Part shown: positions 53,519 through 64,000 of the stretch, piece after piece
Numbering within the stretch: the first letter of the stretch is position 1
How the letters are laid out: every line of letters begins with the position of its first letter
NCBI RefSeq assembly: GCF_003610915.1
Contig: NZ_NSDJ01000001.1
Location: 248,001 to 312,000 of the forward strand
DNA length: 64,000 nt
From: Rahnella variigena
Lineage (GTDB): Bacteria; Pseudomonadota; Gammaproteobacteria; Enterobacterales; Enterobacteriaceae
Direction: 5' to 3'
Made by a program: the position numbers and the translations under genes
The notes under the pieces: generated by a model
Databases searched by the model: none
Told to the model about the DNA's origin: nothing
The model's input: the letters and a program-made list of their open reading frames with translations, nothing else

Positions 53519-54340
53519 TTAAGCCAGCAAGTCTTTCTTTAACTGCTCCAGCACAGGCTCTATCTCTGGCATAACACCATGCCACATATAGAAAGCATGG
53601 GCAGCTTGCCCCACCAGCATTCCCAACCCGTCGGCATAAGCCGTTACCCCGTTATTTTTGGCCCAGGTGAGAAAAGGCGTTAAACCTGCCTGATAATACA
53701 TATCGTAGACACGGGTCTGCGCGGTCAGCACTTTTTCTGGGATCGCAGGGATCTCACCTTTAATACCCGAAGCCGTGGCGTTAATGATCAGATCGAAAGA
53801 CTCATCAGCCAGATCGGCTAATGCGATAGCCCGGATATCCCCTTTTTCTTCGAAGATATGGCTCAGATGTTGTGCGCGTTCAAACGTCCGGTTGGTGACA
53901 ACCACTGAACAGCCATGAGACAGCAAAGGAAGTATCACCCCTCTCGCCGCGCCGCCGGCACCGATCAATAAAACCCGATCACTTTGCTTCAAAAGCGCCA
54001 GCCGCTCTAGATCACTCAGCATGCCAATGCCATCAGTGTTGTCCCCGAGTAACCGGCCGTCTTTGAGCTTTTTCAGGGTGTTCACGGCACCGGACATCGC
54101 AGCACGGTCAGTCAGTTCATCAGATTCTGCAAAAGCGCGCTCTTTGAAAGGCACGGTGATATTTGCCCCACGGGCTCCGTCGTCGAAAAAGGTTCGCAGC
54201 GTTTCTTCAAACTCTTCATGCGGAGCAAGCACAGTGCCGTAGGTGTGATCGATTCCGGTCTGGCTGGCAAACAATGCATGAATACGAGGGGATTTACTGT
54301 GGCCGATAGGATTTCCAAATACCGCGAAAGATGGCATCAC
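53519..54340 (-). CDS. aroE: Shikimate dehydrogenase (NADP)
   Basis: Reduces 3-dehydroshikimate to shikimate in aromatic amino acid synthesis. The protein has 273 residues (E. coli 272). The substrate site [12 protein letters not shown], catalytic Lys/Asp in TVPFKE and NTDGIGM, and the NADP motif GAGGAARGV with NRTFERA are intact. It lies 8 bp after tsaC, in the operon dprA-smg-yrdD-tsaC-aroE. Confidence 0.97.
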   Translation of the reverse strand: MMPSFAVFGNPIGHSKSPRIHALFASQTGIDHTYGTVLAPHEEFEETLRTFFDDGARGANITVPFKERAFAESDELTDRAAMSGAVNTLKKLKDGRLLGDNTDGIGMLSDLERLALLKQSDRVLLIGAGGAARGVILPLLSHGCSVVVTNRTFERAQHLSHIFEEKGDIRAIALADLADESFDLIINATASGIKGEIPAIPEKVLTAQTRVYDMYYQAGLTPFLTWAKNNGVTAYADGLGMLVGQAAHAFYMWHGVMPEIEPVLEQLKKDLLA

Positions 54341-54348
54341 TTTTTCCT

Positions 54349-54918
54349 TTAACCTTGACGGATCAGGTTGCCGGTAAGGGCATCCCGGATTTCTGAGGGA
54401 TTTTCTCTTCCGCCGACATCGCCATCAATTACAGGGAAATTATCCCCAAACTGGAGCCGGACTTCTGCGGGCAAACGGCATGGCGGCTCGCCATTGAGAT
54501 TCGCACTGGTAGATACCAGCGGCTTACCAAATTTTTGGCACAGCTCTTTGACCAGAGGATGATCAGTGACCCGTACCGCCAGCGACGTAAAGCGTCCGGT
54601 TAACCATTCAGGCGTTGACGGTTTCGCAGGCATGACCCACGTTACCGGGCCCGGCCAAAATGAGCAGATATGCGCAAGCTGTTGTTCAGTGAGCGATGAG
54701 TCATCTATATAAGGGAGAAGCTGCTGATAATTATCAGCAATCAAAATAAGACCTTTATCTTTTGGCCGCTTTTTTAGCGCCAGAAGCGCATCGACAGCCT
54801 GTTCGCTATCCGGATCACATCCGAGACCAAAGACGGCCTCAGTCGGATAAGCAACGACTTGTTGCTCACGCAGCGCATCAAGCACGAGGGTAAATGAGTT
54901 TTCTAAGCTTTTATTCAT
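54349..54918 (-). CDS. tsaC: Threonylcarbamoyl-AMP synthase TsaC
   Basis: Makes threonylcarbamoyl-adenylate from threonine, bicarbonate and ATP for t6A37 of tRNA. The protein has 189 residues of the Sua5/YrdC fold (E. coli 190). [13 protein letters not shown] at the N terminus, KRPKDKGLI and [10 protein letters not shown] are the family motifs. It overlaps yrdD by 8 bp. Confidence 0.97.
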   Translation of the reverse strand: MNKSLENSFTLVLDALREQQVVAYPTEAVFGLGCDPDSEQAVDALLALKKRPKDKGLILIADNYQQLLPYIDDSSLTEQQLAHICSFWPGPVTWVMPAKPSTPEWLTGRFTSLAVRVTDHPLVKELCQKFGKPLVSTSANLNGEPPCRLPAEVRLQFGDNFPVIDGDVGGRENPSEIRDALTGNLIRQG

Positions 54919-55471
54919 CTTGTTCGTTATCTTTAATTTCTACGGCCTTACCGCACAATTTACTGGCACAAAATAGCTTAATACCCTGCGCCGTTTTCTT
55001 TTCCATCAATAAAGGGTAATGGCAATGGACGCATTCCCCCGCCACCGGCTTGTTATTAATGGCAAACTGACAATCCGGGTAACGATCACAGGCATGAAAC
55101 ACTTTGCCAAAGCGTGATTTTCGCTGCAACAAATGCCCTTTACCACATTGCGGGCAATCCAGGCTGGTTTCTTCCGGTTTATCTATCACTTCAATGTGGT
55201 CACATTCCGGATACTGACTACAACCAATAAACATGCCGTAACGCCCCTGACGCAGCACTAAGGTCGACTCACATTTAGGGCATAATTGTCCATCCAGGAC
55301 TTTCACAATATGGCCATCAGCCTGAGATTTCAGAGGACGAATATACTGGCATTGTGGATAGGATGAACAACTCAGAAAGGGGCCGTGGCGACCACTACGG
55401 ATCACCAGATCGGCCCCGCATTCCGGACAGGATTCATTTTGCTTCTCAGCAAAAAGTGCTGCTTTTGTCAT
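54911..55471 (-). CDS. yrdD: Topoisomerase-type zinc-ribbon protein YrdD
   Basis: 186 residues made almost wholly of zinc ribbons like the C-terminal tail of topoisomerase I. Four CxxC-led units are visible: CPECG...C...C near residue 15, CPKCE near 64, CPQCG near 106 and CVHCH near 147. It presumably binds nucleic acid; no catalytic domain is present. Conserved position between smg and tsaC. Confidence 0.93.
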   Translation of the reverse strand: MTKAALFAEKQNESCPECGADLVIRSGRHGPFLSCSSYPQCQYIRPLKSQADGHIVKVLDGQLCPKCESTLVLRQGRYGMFIGCSQYPECDHIEVIDKPEETSLDCPQCGKGHLLQRKSRFGKVFHACDRYPDCQFAINNKPVAGECVHCHYPLLMEKKTAQGIKLFCASKLCGKAVEIKDNEQDE

Positions 55472-55495
55472 ATCTTACTTTTTACCTGTTATCTC

Positions 55496-55969
55496 TTAAT
55501 GCAGATAACCTTCATTAACCTCAAACAACAGCTCTTCCATTTGCTGATATGCACTTTCATATCCGGGAATATTAAAGAGAACCATCAGCACGACCCACTT
55601 CAGATCCTCAAGATCGAATTCTTCAGTGTCCAGAGCCATAACACGATCGATAACCATCTCTCTGGTATCGAAGTTCAGTACTTTGATCTGTTCCAGGAAC
55701 AATAAAAAGCCACGACAACTGCTATCTAACCGACTTGTTTCCTCATCGGTATAAATACGTAATGCTGAAGGATCGGAATCCAGCATATAAGATGGGGTTC
55801 CACCCTCTTGCATATCCGCAAGTTTTTCAAGCCAACTCAACGCATTGTGAATATCGGCCCGGTGGAAACCAGCTTCGGTCAAGTCATCCGTTAACCTATC
55901 CTCGTCAACATTCATCTCCGCTTCGTTGTGAATGTAAGTTTCAAATAAGTACATTAGTACGTCGAACAT
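55496..55969 (-). CDS. smg: Smg family protein (DUF494)
   Basis: 157 residues starting [14 protein letters not shown], the exact E. coli length; the ATG at 55969 has AGAGGG in front, better than an in-frame ATG at 55993. Conserved core [15 protein letters not shown] and [15 protein letters not shown]. The function is not firmly known. It overlaps the 3' end of dprA by 29 bp. Confidence 0.94.
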   Translation of the reverse strand: MFDVLMYLFETYIHNEAEMNVDEDRLTDDLTEAGFHRADIHNALSWLEKLADMQEGGTPSYMLDSDPSALRIYTDEETSRLDSSCRGFLLFLEQIKVLNFDTREMVIDRVMALDTEEFDLEDLKWVVLMVLFNIPGYESAYQQMEELLFEVNEGYLH

Positions 55970-57110
55970 GGCTTGCCCTCTTAATTCGGACATAGCCGCC
56001 GGATACAGCTGCGATCCATCCTGCTAACTCCAGCTCGAGTAGCTTACCTACCACTTCTGGCACAGGTTGGCCGGCACGTTCGGCGACGACGTCAACAGAT
56101 GTCACCTCATATTCTACGTTAGCCAACACATCAGCAAATGGCAATTCAACTTCGCTATCTTGCGCACAAATAATCGTCTGTGGAGCAACGGAACTCTTGT
56201 TTGCAGGCTTTTTAAAAGATTCTGAAGCACGAATATCAGGAAACCAGGTCAGCCCGCTGCCAATATGCTCGGCAATATCGTTAGGCTCCGTCACCAGATA
56301 AGCGCCCTGCTGAATAAGCCAGTGCGTGCCTTCTGATGTCACACTGCCCAATGGGCCTGGGAGGGCGAACACTTCTCTTCCCTGCTCCAGTGCGTAACGG
56401 GCAGTGATAAGGGAACCACTGCGTAATGTTGCCTCGATGACCAGCACGCCAGCGCTTAATCCGCTAATTATCCTGTTACGTCGGGGAAAATGTGCAGCGA
56501 GCGGCGGAGCCGTCACTAAATGCTCTGACACCAGAGCCCCTCCAGCTTCAAGAATGTGCTGAGCTAGCGTTGAATGCCGGGGCGGATAACGTTTTAACAA
56601 TCCGCTTCCCAGAACAGCAATCGTTTTCCCCTGCGCCGCAAGCGTTGCACGATGACTAATTCCGTCGATCCCCATAGCCAGACCGCTCGTCACAGTAAAA
56701 CCGCTACTTACCAGCCCGCTGGCAAAGACCTGCGCGTATTGTTCGCCGTAATGAGTAAATTCACGACTCCCGACCATCGCGATTTGAGGCGAGGACAGTA
56801 AATCAGGATCCCCTTCCACAAACAGAATCAATGGAGGAGAAGATATTTGGGCCAACAAAGCCGAATACAAAGCGCTGCCAAAAGTAATCAGATGGTGATG
56901 ATCGCCTTCCAGCCATCTCAGTGATTCTGCAACCCATTGCGCATTACAATGTCGAAACTCCGAGAGTTGTCCCTCTGAAAGACCGCAACTTACTAATGCA
57001 GAGGGGGAATAAATTCCGCTGTTAAATAATGACTGGATAATCCCTTCGGCCAGACCCGCATCAAGGCGTTTAACTCTCGACAAACGTACCCACACTTCCT
57101 GTAGTGTCAT
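55941..57110 (-). CDS. dprA: DNA processing protein DprA (Smf)
   Basis: Rossmann-fold protein that in competent bacteria binds incoming single-stranded DNA and loads RecA; its role in enterobacteria is less clear. The protein has 389 residues (E. coli Smf 374). N-terminal helix-hairpin region, then the Rossmann core with [38 protein letters not shown] and [12 protein letters not shown], and a C-terminal winged-helix part near 325-380. It is divergent from def-fmt, as in E. coli. Confidence 0.96.
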   Translation of the reverse strand: MTLQEVWVRLSRVKRLDAGLAEGIIQSLFNSGIYSPSALVSCGLSEGQLSEFRHCNAQWVAESLRWLEGDHHHLITFGSALYSALLAQISSPPLILFVEGDPDLLSSPQIAMVGSREFTHYGEQYAQVFASGLVSSGFTVTSGLAMGIDGISHRATLAAQGKTIAVLGSGLLKRYPPRHSTLAQHILEAGGALVSEHLVTAPPLAAHFPRRNRIISGLSAGVLVIEATLRSGSLITARYALEQGREVFALPGPLGSVTSEGTHWLIQQGAYLVTEPNDIAEHIGSGLTWFPDIRASESFKKPANKSSVAPQTIICAQDSEVELPFADVLANVEYEVTSVDVVAERAGQPVPEVVGKLLELELAGWIAAVSGGYVRIKRASHVRRTNVLI

Positions 57111-57238
57111 TATGCTTTCCTTGCTTAATGCCTTTCAGCGACTGATTCAATTGGCAGAGGATGCTGTCAATCGCAGCGGGAAATGTCTAGAATAGAGTCT
57201 ATATATCTTCAATCATTTGAATAAAGATCCAGAAAAAT

Positions 57239-57751
57239 ATGTCCGTATTACAGATATTACATTTCCCAGACGAGCGGCTTCGCATTACTGCAAAACCGGT
57301 CAAAGAAGTTAACGCCGAAATTCAGCAGATCGTGGATGATATGTTTGAAACCATGTATGCAGAAGAAGGCATCGGCCTGGCTGCGACTCAGGTAGACATT
57401 CATCAACGCATCATCGTGATTGATGTCTCTGAAAACCGCGACGAACGTTTGGTTCTCATCAACCCTGAACTGCTGGAAAAAAGCGGCGAAACAGGGATTG
57501 AAGAAGGCTGCCTGTCGATCCCTGATCAACGGGCTCTCGTGCCGCGTGCAGAGAAAGTCAAAGTACGTGCGCTTGATCGCGACGGTAAAACCTTTGAGCT
57601 AGAAGCTGATGACTTGCTGGCGATCTGTATCCAGCATGAAATGGATCATCTGGTGGGTAAATTATTTGTGGATTATTTGTCCCCATTGAAACGTCAGCGT
57701 ATCCGCCAGAAGATGGAAAAAATGGCCAAGCTGAACGCACGGGCTGACTAA
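57239..57751 (+). CDS. def: Peptide deformylase
   Basis: Metalloenzyme that removes the formyl group from nascent proteins. The protein has 170 residues. Motif 1 [10 protein letters not shown], motif 2 EEGCLSIP with the Cys ligand and motif 3 QHEMDHLVG with the two His ligands and catalytic Glu are perfect. It is followed by fmt after 25 bp. Confidence 0.98.
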   Translation: MSVLQILHFPDERLRITAKPVKEVNAEIQQIVDDMFETMYAEEGIGLAATQVDIHQRIIVIDVSENRDERLVLINPELLEKSGETGIEEGCLSIPDQRALVPRAEKVKVRALDRDGKTFELEADDLLAICIQHEMDHLVGKLFVDYLSPLKRQRIRQKMEKMAKLNARAD

Positions 57752-57776
57752 TATTCGTGTAACACAGGACACTGCT

Positions 57777-58712
57777 TTGCGAATCATATTTGCCGGTACT
57801 CCCGACTTTGCAGCGCGTCATCTTGACGCGCTTTTATCATCAGAACATCAGGTGGTAGGCGTTTTTACTCAGCCTGATCGCCCCGCCGGCCGCGGTAATA
57901 AACTGACCGCAAGTCCGGTGAAGATTCTGGCTCAAACTCACGACATCCCTGTTTTTCAGCCAAAATCTCTGCGTCCTGAAGAAAATCAGTCTCTGGTTTC
58001 AGCGCTCGGGGCTGACATTATGGTAGTCGTAGCTTATGGTTTAATCCTGCCAAAAGCCGTGCTCGATATGCCAAAATTGGGCTGTATTAACGTTCATGGT
58101 TCTCTTCTGCCCCGCTGGCGTGGCGCGGCCCCTATTCAACGTTCATTGTGGGCTGGGGATGCTAAAACGGGTGTCACCATCATGCAGATGGATGTCGGCC
58201 TTGATACCGGCGATATGCTGCACAAAGTAGAATGTGACATCCTGCCGGAAGATACCAGCGCATCGCTTTACAACAAGCTGGCTGAGCTGGGTCCGCAGGG
58301 TATGCTTGAAACATTACAGCAGCTGGCGAACGGCACAGCAAAACCTGAAGTTCAAAGCGAAGAGCACGTAACCTACGCTGAGAAACTCTGCAAGGAAGAA
58401 GCCCGCTTAGACTGGAATCTGTCGGCCGAACAACTTGAACGCTGTATTCGTGCATTTAACCCATGGCCCGTCAGCTTCTTTATGATTGATGATCAGCCCG
58501 TGAAAGTCTGGCAGGCTGAATGTCTGGCAACGCAACACGATAAATTGCCGGGAACTATCATCTCTGCTGACAAAAAAGGGATTCTGGTCGCGACATCTGA
58601 CGGCGTTCTGAATATCACCCAGCTACAACCTTCGGGTAAAAAGGCGATGTCCGCACAGGACTTGCTTAACTCTCGTCGTGAATGGTTTATCGAAGGCACA
58701 CTTTTAGCCTGA
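57777..58712 (+). CDS. fmt: Methionyl-tRNA formyltransferase
   Basis: Formylates initiator Met-tRNA using 10-formyl-THF. The protein has 311 residues (E. coli 315). The catalytic region with [10 protein letters not shown] and [16 protein letters not shown], and the C-terminal tRNA domain ending LLNSRREWF, are present. The only sensible start is TTG at 57777 with AGGA 7 bp upstream; the protein reads [12 protein letters not shown], and no in-frame ATG or GTG lies closer than the def stop. It is translated after def in one operon. Confidence 0.96.
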   Translation: MRIIFAGTPDFAARHLDALLSSEHQVVGVFTQPDRPAGRGNKLTASPVKILAQTHDIPVFQPKSLRPEENQSLVSALGADIMVVVAYGLILPKAVLDMPKLGCINVHGSLLPRWRGAAPIQRSLWAGDAKTGVTIMQMDVGLDTGDMLHKVECDILPEDTSASLYNKLAELGPQGMLETLQQLANGTAKPEVQSEEHVTYAEKLCKEEARLDWNLSAEQLERCIRAFNPWPVSFFMIDDQPVKVWQAECLATQHDKLPGTIISADKKGILVATSDGVLNITQLQPSGKKAMSAQDLLNSRREWFIEGTLLA

Positions 58713-58787
58713 CCTTTACGACTACGCCCGATATCTCGTCGGGCCATATCTCTCTGATAATGCTGGCTTCGGTCAGCTTTTTTGACT

Positions 58788-60077
58788 ATGAAAACAGCCT
58801 ATAATCTCCGTAGTATTGCAGCTCAAGCCATTAGCCAGGTGTTGGACAAAGGTCTGTCTCTTTCGACCGTTCTGCCTGGCTTGCAAAAAAATGTCTCAGA
58901 TAAAGATCGTGGGTTACTTCAGGAACTCTGCTTCGGTACCTTGCGGGTTCTTCCTCAGCTGGAATGGTGTTTGCAGCAACTGATGGCAAAACCGCTCACC
59001 GGCAAGCAGAGAACTTTGCATTATTTACTGATGGTTGGCCTCTACCAGCTGATGCATACCCGTATTCCGGCACACGCCGTTCTTGCAGAAACCGTCGAAG
59101 GTGCCGTTGCCCTGAAACGCCCTCAGTTGAAAGGTCTTATCAACGGGGTTCTGCGTCAGTTCCAGCGTCAACAGGAAGAATTGTTGCAACGCATGGCGAA
59201 CAATGACAGTCGCTATCTTCACCCAAGCTGGTTGCTGAACCGCCTCAAAAAAGCGTATCCAGAGCAATGGGAAAGTATTGTAGAAGCAAACAACCAAAGA
59301 CCGCCTATGTGGCTGCGCGTAAACCGCATGCATCACACCCGCGATGAGTATCTGCAATTACTTAACGACGCCCAGATTGAGGCCGTTGCACATACTGAAT
59401 ACCGTGATGCATTGCGATTAGTCACGCCTTGTCAGGTCAATCTCCTTCCGGGATTTGCGGAAGGTTGGGTCACCGTTCAGGATGCATCGGCACAAGGAAG
59501 CGTTGATCTGCTGGATCCACAGAATGGCGAGATGATCCTCGATTTGTGCTGTGCGCCGGGGGGAAAGACCACGCACATTTTGGAAGCTGCACCAAAAGCT
59601 CATGTTCTGGCAGTTGATGTGGACGAGCAGCGTTTGAAGCGTGTGCATGAAAACTTGCAACGTTTGAAACTAAGTGCCGAAGTCAAACAGGGTGATGGCC
59701 GCGAGCCGCAGGTTTGGGCGGGTGATCGTATATTTGACCGTATTTTGCTTGATGCGCCTTGTTCAGCAACCGGCGTAATCCGCCGACATCCCGACATTAA
59801 ATGGCTACGCAGAGACAGCGATATCGCTGAACTCGCGGGTCTTCAAAAAGAAATCCTTGAAGCTGTATGGCCAAGACTGAAAAGTAAGGGCGTATTAGTC
59901 TATGCCACCTGCTCAGTATTACCGGATGAAAATTCTCAGCAAGTGGCCGCATTCCTGCAATCACATCCGGATGCGACATTGGTCGAAACTGGCACGCTGG
60001 AAAATCCCGGACGACAAAATCTTCCTCATGCTGAAGATGGCGACGGTTTCTATTACGCTAAACTTATTAAAAGTTAA
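58788..60077 (+). CDS. rsmB: 16S rRNA m5C967 methyltransferase RsmB
   Basis: Methylates C967 of 16S rRNA using SAM. The start is the ATG at 58788 (MKTAYNLRS, 429 residues, as in E. coli). The NusB-like N-terminal domain (about 1-145) is followed by the methyltransferase domain with [14 protein letters not shown], the [16 protein letters not shown] motif and the catalytic Cys in [11 protein letters not shown]. It belongs to the def-fmt-rsmB-trkA series. Confidence 0.97.
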   Translation: MKTAYNLRSIAAQAISQVLDKGLSLSTVLPGLQKNVSDKDRGLLQELCFGTLRVLPQLEWCLQQLMAKPLTGKQRTLHYLLMVGLYQLMHTRIPAHAVLAETVEGAVALKRPQLKGLINGVLRQFQRQQEELLQRMANNDSRYLHPSWLLNRLKKAYPEQWESIVEANNQRPPMWLRVNRMHHTRDEYLQLLNDAQIEAVAHTEYRDALRLVTPCQVNLLPGFAEGWVTVQDASAQGSVDLLDPQNGEMILDLCCAPGGKTTHILEAAPKAHVLAVDVDEQRLKRVHENLQRLKLSAEVKQGDGREPQVWAGDRIFDRILLDAPCSATGVIRRHPDIKWLRRDSDIAELAGLQKEILEAVWPRLKSKGVLVYATCSVLPDENSQQVAAFLQSHPDATLVETGTLENPGRQNLPHAEDGDGFYYAKLIKS

Positions 60078-60137
60078 TCATTTCCTGTCAGCAGCATTGA
60101 TGCTGGCTGACAGTGTTGAGGCAAAGCAGAGAGTCAT

Positions 60138-61514
60138 ATGAAAATAATAATTCTCGGTGCCGGGCAGGTTGGCGGAACACTCGCCGAAAACCTGGTGGGT
60201 GAAAACAATGATATTACCGTTGTCGACACCAATACCGTCCGGTTACGCCAACTGCAAGATAAATTCGATCTTCGGGTTGTACAGGGACATGGCTCCCATC
60301 CGCGTGTATTGCGTGAGGCCGGCGCTGAAGACGCGGATATGCTGGTCGCTGTGACCAATTCTGACGAAACCAATATGATTGCTTGCCAGATAGCCTACTC
60401 GCTGTTTAACACGCCTAATCGTATAGCGCGTATTCGCTCAACGGAATACATCCGCGAATCTGAAAAGCTGTTCTTGCCTGAAGCCGTTCCAATTGATCAT
60501 CTGATCTCGCCAGAGCAATTAGTCACAGACTATATCTACAAACTTATCGAGTATCCTGGTGCACTTCAGGTTGTCAATTTTGCTGAAGGAAAGGTCAGTA
60601 TCGCCGCTGTGAAAGCCTACTACGGCGGACCACTGGTCGGTAACGCGCTTTCTTCTATGCGTGAACATATGCCGCATATTGAAACGCGAGTGGCCGCAAT
60701 ATTCCGTCAGGATCGTCCGATCCGTCCTCAAGGTTCGACCATCATTGAAGCAGGTGATGAAGTCTTCTTTGTGGCGGCATCGCAGCATATCCGTGCCGTC
60801 ATGAGTGAACTCCAGAGACTGGAAAAACCTTATAAGCGGATTATGATCGTTGGCGGTGGCAATGTCGGCGCGGGTTTGGCGCAACGCCTTGAGAAAAATT
60901 ACAGCGTAAAACTTATCGAACGCGATCAGCAGCGCGCCGCCGAGCTCGCCGAGCTTTTGCAAGACACTATCGTCTTCTATGGGGACGCTTCAGATCAGGA
61001 ACTTCTGGCCGAAGAGCATATTGAGCAGGTTGATGTTTTCATTGCCATTACCAATGATGATGAAGCTAACATCATGTCTGCCATGCTGGCCAAGCGAATG
61101 GGTGCGAAGAAAGCGATGGTCCTTATCCAACGCAGCGCTTACGTGGATTTGGTTCAGGGCAGCGTAATCGATATTGCGATTTCACCGCAGCAGGCCACAA
61201 TTTCCGCATTACTGGGGCATGTCAGAAAAGCTGATATTGTCAGCGTTTCTTCGCTGCGCCGCGGTGTTGCTGAAGCCATCGAGGCAATTGCACATGGTGA
61301 TGAAACCACCTCAAAAGTAGTTGGCCGTACGGTCGAACAAATCAAACTTCCGCCAGGTACAACCATTGGTGCGATTGTTCGCGGGAACGATGTGATCATT
61401 GCTAACGGTACCAGCAGGATCCAACAAGGTGATCACGTTGTTATGTTCATCACCGATAAGAAATTTGTCAGAGACGTTGAGCGGTTGTTCCAGCCGAGTC
61501 CATTCTTCTTATAA
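60138..61514 (+). CDS. trkA: Trk system potassium uptake protein TrkA
   Basis: Cytoplasmic NAD-binding regulator of the TrkG/TrkH potassium channels. The protein has 458 residues, as in E. coli. It has two RCK-type Rossmann domains, each with GxGxxG ([13 protein letters not shown] at residue 5, [13 protein letters not shown] near 237), each followed by a TrkA-C domain. It lies 60 bp after rsmB. Confidence 0.98.
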   Translation: MKIIILGAGQVGGTLAENLVGENNDITVVDTNTVRLRQLQDKFDLRVVQGHGSHPRVLREAGAEDADMLVAVTNSDETNMIACQIAYSLFNTPNRIARIRSTEYIRESEKLFLPEAVPIDHLISPEQLVTDYIYKLIEYPGALQVVNFAEGKVSIAAVKAYYGGPLVGNALSSMREHMPHIETRVAAIFRQDRPIRPQGSTIIEAGDEVFFVAASQHIRAVMSELQRLEKPYKRIMIVGGGNVGAGLAQRLEKNYSVKLIERDQQRAAELAELLQDTIVFYGDASDQELLAEEHIEQVDVFIAITNDDEANIMSAMLAKRMGAKKAMVLIQRSAYVDLVQGSVIDIAISPQQATISALLGHVRKADIVSVSSLRRGVAEAIEAIAHGDETTSKVVGRTVEQIKLPPGTTIGAIVRGNDVIIANGTSRIQQGDHVVMFITDKKFVRDVERLFQPSPFFL

Positions 61515-61639
61515 TTGGATGAAGAGGCTTATAGGAATTCCCGCTAATTAGTATTCTGGTAAGAACTTTTGTAGCGAAGACTCTACAAATGGTCTTTACT
61601 TGTTTTGACATATTTGATGAATTTGCCAAGGAGTATTTT

Positions 61640-62056
61640 ATGAGTTTTATGAAAGAGTTTCGTGAGTTTGCCATGCGTGGCAACGTGGTTGACCTTGCTG
61701 TGGGTGTCATCATCGGTGCAGCATTTGGCAAAATAGTGTCATCATTTGTCGCCGATATTATTATGCCACCACTGGGATTATTGATTGGCGGGGTAGATTT
61801 TAAACAATTTGCTTTTGTTCTAAGAGATGCTCAGGGCGCTACGCCAGCCGTTGTTATGCACTACGGCGTGTTTATTCAGAACGTTTTTGATTTCATCATC
61901 GTTGCTCTGGCGATATTTATGGCGATCACTCTGATGAACAAGATGCGTCGTAAGCAAGAAGATGCTCCTGCAGCTCCGCCAAAACCAACGGCAGAAGAAA
62001 CATTACTGGCGGAAATTCGTGATTTGCTGAAAGAACAACAGACGCCAAAACTCTAA
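61640..62056 (+). CDS. mscL: Large-conductance mechanosensitive channel MscL
   Basis: Homopentameric pressure valve of the inner membrane. The start is the ATG at 61640 behind AAGGAG (138 residues; E. coli 136). It has two membrane helices (about 15-45 and 75-100), the first with [17 protein letters not shown], and a C-terminal amphipathic helix [11 protein letters not shown] hairpin terminator follows at once. Confidence 0.97.
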   Translation: MSFMKEFREFAMRGNVVDLAVGVIIGAAFGKIVSSFVADIIMPPLGLLIGGVDFKQFAFVLRDAQGATPAVVMHYGVFIQNVFDFIIVALAIFMAITLMNKMRRKQEDAPAAPPKPTAEETLLAEIRDLLKEQQTPKL

Positions 62057-62059
62057 AAG

Positions 62060-62094
62060 TAAAAGTCAGGCAGTTAAACTCTGACTGATTTTAG
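62060..62094. terminator. Terminator between mscL and arfA
   Basis: AGTCAG (62064-62069) pairs with CTGACT (62081-62086) and is followed by GATTTT on the plus strand; the minus strand ends in TGACTTTTACTTTT, so it can serve both genes. Confidence 0.75.
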
Positions 62095-62291
62095 AAGGGC
62101 AGTGTTGAATATTCGACTGAACACTCAACACTGCCCTCCAGATAACTCCCCTTCCCATTCTTCTCTTTACGACGATAACTTCCTTTCCCTTTCTGATTCT
62201 TCTCAATACGCTGTTTGAAAAGTGGATCATGGAGAAGAGCCTGCAACGCATTATCCTGAATAATACCTTTTTGATGCTTATACTGAGTCAT
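62091..62291 (-). CDS. arfA: Alternative ribosome-rescue factor ArfA
   Basis: Rescues ribosomes stalled at the end of nonstop mRNA by recruiting RF2 when tmRNA fails. The start is the ATG at 62291 ([20 protein letters not shown], 66 residues). The core [20 protein letters not shown] and the basic KGKGSYRRK match E. coli ArfA. The 3' part of the coding region is a long hairpin (62097-62136) starting at about codon 52. In E. coli the same arrangement yields cleaved nonstop mRNA, so the protein is normally tagged by tmRNA and active only when tmRNA is lacking. The last 15 residues ([12 protein letters not shown]) are thus probably not part of the active form. Confidence 0.92.
   Translation of the reverse strand: MTQYKHQKGIIQDNALQALLHDPLFKQRIEKNQKGKGSYRRKEKNGKGSYLEGSVECSVEYSTLPF
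62097..62136 (-). promoter_or_regulatory. Autoregulatory hairpin inside arfA
   Basis: GGGCAGTGTTGA (62097-62108) pairs perfectly with TCAACACTGCCC (62125-62136) around a 16-nt loop. A 12-bp stem inside a coding region fits the RNase III site or internal terminator known in arfA. Confidence 0.85.
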
Positions 62292-62389
62292 AGATCCTCG
62301 ATATGTGAAATACATTTTGGACAAAATCCGTACACATCATACTGCGAAAATTTTCTGCCCGAAAGTGGTATATAAAACGACTAAACCAT

Positions 62390-62806
62390 TTAGCTAACTT
62401 TTCCCGCACCATCCTCTAAAGCTTCTAAAATAGAGCAAGTTACGCTGGTATGCGCCGTACCGCAGCAGGCAGCACTCAGTCTTTGTAACGACTCGCGCAT
62501 CTGAGTCAATTCCTGTAACTTGAACTCAACCTCAGCAAGTCGTTCGTCCACAATTGCTTTAGATTCCTGACACGTGTGGTGCAAAGGATCGATGCGAATT
62601 GATAGCAGCTCCTTGATGGCGTCCAGCGTAAATCCTGTCGATTTAGCGTAACGGATAAAGCGAAGCCGCTGCAGATCATTATCATCATATTGGCGATAAC
62701 CCGAAGGATTGCGGGTGCCAGGGCTCATCATCCCTTGCTTCTCATAGTAGCGGACAGTGTCAGCGGAAACATTTGCCAATCCGGCCAGCTCACCAATTTT
62801 GTACAT
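62390..62806 (-). CDS. zntR: Zn(II)-responsive MerR-type regulator ZntR
   Basis: Activates the zinc exporter gene zntA by untwisting its promoter when zinc is high. The start is the ATG at 62806 behind AGGAGG (138 residues; E. coli 141); a longer reading from 62839 overlaps yhdN. MerR helix-turn-helix MYKIGELAGLANVSADTVRYYE, a long dimerisation helix, and the metal ligands in HHTCQ and AACCGTAHTSVTCS. Order yhdN-zntR as in E. coli. Confidence 0.96.
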   Translation of the reverse strand: MYKIGELAGLANVSADTVRYYEKQGMMSPGTRNPSGYRQYDDNDLQRLRFIRYAKSTGFTLDAIKELLSIRIDPLHHTCQESKAIVDERLAEVEFKLQELTQMRESLQRLSAACCGTAHTSVTCSILEALEDGAGKVS

Positions 62807-62807
62807 A

Positions 62808-63176
62808 CTATTTCCTCCTGAATTTATCATGCAGTGCATCTTTATAATGCCCCTGCAAAAAACCAGTATTCATACCCGCCTGCTGCAACCGCAGTTGAAG
62901 AACTCTGAGTCGTTTTTCAGAAACGGCAAATTGTGGGTCATCATTGTCCAGCGTCTGTAATAAATGCTCCAACTCGACAGCTTCCTTTCTGTCCTGAAGC
63001 GCTGGTGGCAAATAGCCTGCATTTTTTAAGATGCGAAATGCGACTCTTAGGTCTTCGGGTACAGCGCTATCATCATCCAGACTTAATGGCTGCCCGTTGC
63101 CTGGCAGATTATCAAAGTCCCCCTTTTCCTGAGCATCTTTGATGTGTTTCTCTACCCACTGGTCGACAAGGAGCAT
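62808..63176 (-). CDS. yhdN: DUF1992 protein YhdN (DnaJ-like)
   Basis: 122 residues, the E. coli length. The family motif GDFDNLPGNGQPL near residue 19 and the DDPQF segment are visible. It is described as a DnaJ-homologue subfamily C28 domain; the function is unknown. It ends one base before the zntR start, so the two are likely cotranscribed. Confidence 0.92.
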   Translation of the reverse strand: MLLVDQWVEKHIKDAQEKGDFDNLPGNGQPLSLDDDSAVPEDLRVAFRILKNAGYLPPALQDRKEAVELEHLLQTLDNDDPQFAVSEKRLRVLQLRLQQAGMNTGFLQGHYKDALHDKFRRK

Positions 63177-63302
63177 GAATTTACCTTTAGAAAATGGAAA
63201 GGATCATCATAGATCATACTTGCAGCTTAACGCGAACGGGGTGGGAATTCAGGTTCAATTCTGCCGGCAGTGAAGAAGATGGGTAGTTCAGATTTTAGAT
63301 GT

Positions 63303-63331
63303 AAAAAAACCGGGCATAAGCCCGGTTTTTT
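63303..63331 (-). terminator. Terminator after rplQ
   Basis: AAAAAACCGGGC-TTAT-GCCCGGTTTTTTT on the minus strand, 15 bp after the rplQ stop; it ends the alpha ribosomal operon. Confidence 0.93.
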
Positions 63332-63345
63332 CATGCATCTACAGA

Positions 63346-63759
<414 letters not shown>

Positions 63760-63775
63760 TTAACCTGTGATCCGG

Positions 63776-64000
63776 TTACTCGTCAGCAATACTTGCTGGT
63801 GGCCAGTTTTCCAGGCGCATGCCCAGAGACAAACCACGGGACGCAAGTACGTCTTTGATCTCAGTAAGAGATTTTTTACCCAGGTTAGGTGTTTTAAGTA
63901 ACTCAACCTCGGTACGCTGTACCAGATCACCGATGTAGTGGATTGCTTCTGCCTTAAGGCAGTTAGCAGAGCGGACAGTCAATTCCAGATCGTCAACAGG
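63776..64000 (-). CDS. rpoA: RNA polymerase alpha subunit, C-terminal part (5' end outside window)
   Basis: The last 74 residues of the alpha subunit are visible, from [18 protein letters not shown] to the C-terminal SIADE. This is the alpha-CTD that binds UP elements and activators such as [23 protein letters not shown] holds the DNA-contacting helix. The rest lies beyond the window. Confidence 0.98.

Overview
The window is a chromosomal segment of an enterobacterium (order Enterobacterales). Nearly every gene matches an Escherichia coli gene in sequence, length and local order. The entericidin, groE, frd and rRNA loci and the dispersed intergenic repeat suggest a Yersiniaceae-type genus such as Rahnella, Rouxiella, Ewingella or Serratia. 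That genus-level guess is inference; the order-level placement is firm.

Layout. 1-6554: mutL (cut by the window edge), amiB, tsaE, nnr on the minus strand and divergent queG. 6869-7207: three identical tRNA-Gly genes. 7524-13923: orn, then rsgA, psd and mscM. 13993-16813: a purine salvage pair (8-oxoguanine deaminase type amidohydrolase and an NCS2 nucleobase permease) that E. coli does not have here. 17079-25056: epmA, frdABCD, blc, entericidins ecnB and ecnA, efp, epmB, yjeI. 25358-28057: groEL-groES behind a clear heat-shock promoter, and fxsA. 28444-33890: aspA, dcuA, dsbD, yjdC. 34020: tRNA-Phe.

34316-42333 is the accessory part. It holds an orphan MccF-type peptidase, an AT-rich pair made of a ToxR/CadC/MarT-like membrane regulator and a FidL-like membrane protein, an orphan XRE regulator, and a four-gene chaperone-usher fimbrial locus. 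42851-46842: acs-yjcH-actP for acetate uptake and activation.

46983-52389 is a complete minus-strand rRNA operon, 16S - tRNA-Glu - 23S - 5S - tRNA-Thr - 5S, with P1 and P2 promoters and two boxA elements. The double 5S with tRNA-Thr is the layout of E. coli rrnD, and the flank that follows (yrdA, aroE, tsaC, yrdD, smg, dprA, def, fmt, rsmB, trkA, mscL, arfA, zntR, yhdN, rplQ, rpoA) is the rrnD flank of E. coli. In E. coli the left block (94 min), acs (92 min) and this right block (73 min) are apart, so this chromosome has a different arrangement with a join close to the rRNA operon.

Genes that work together: fumarate reductase, aspartase and the DcuA antiporter form an anaerobic aspartate-to-succinate route. 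EpmA and EpmB modify Lys34 of the EF-P encoded between them. TsaE and TsaC both serve t6A tRNA modification. Def and Fmt handle the formyl-methionine cycle. I saw no phage, transposase, CRISPR array or obvious defence island. The best candidate for something little described is the membrane regulator pair beside the fimbrial operon.
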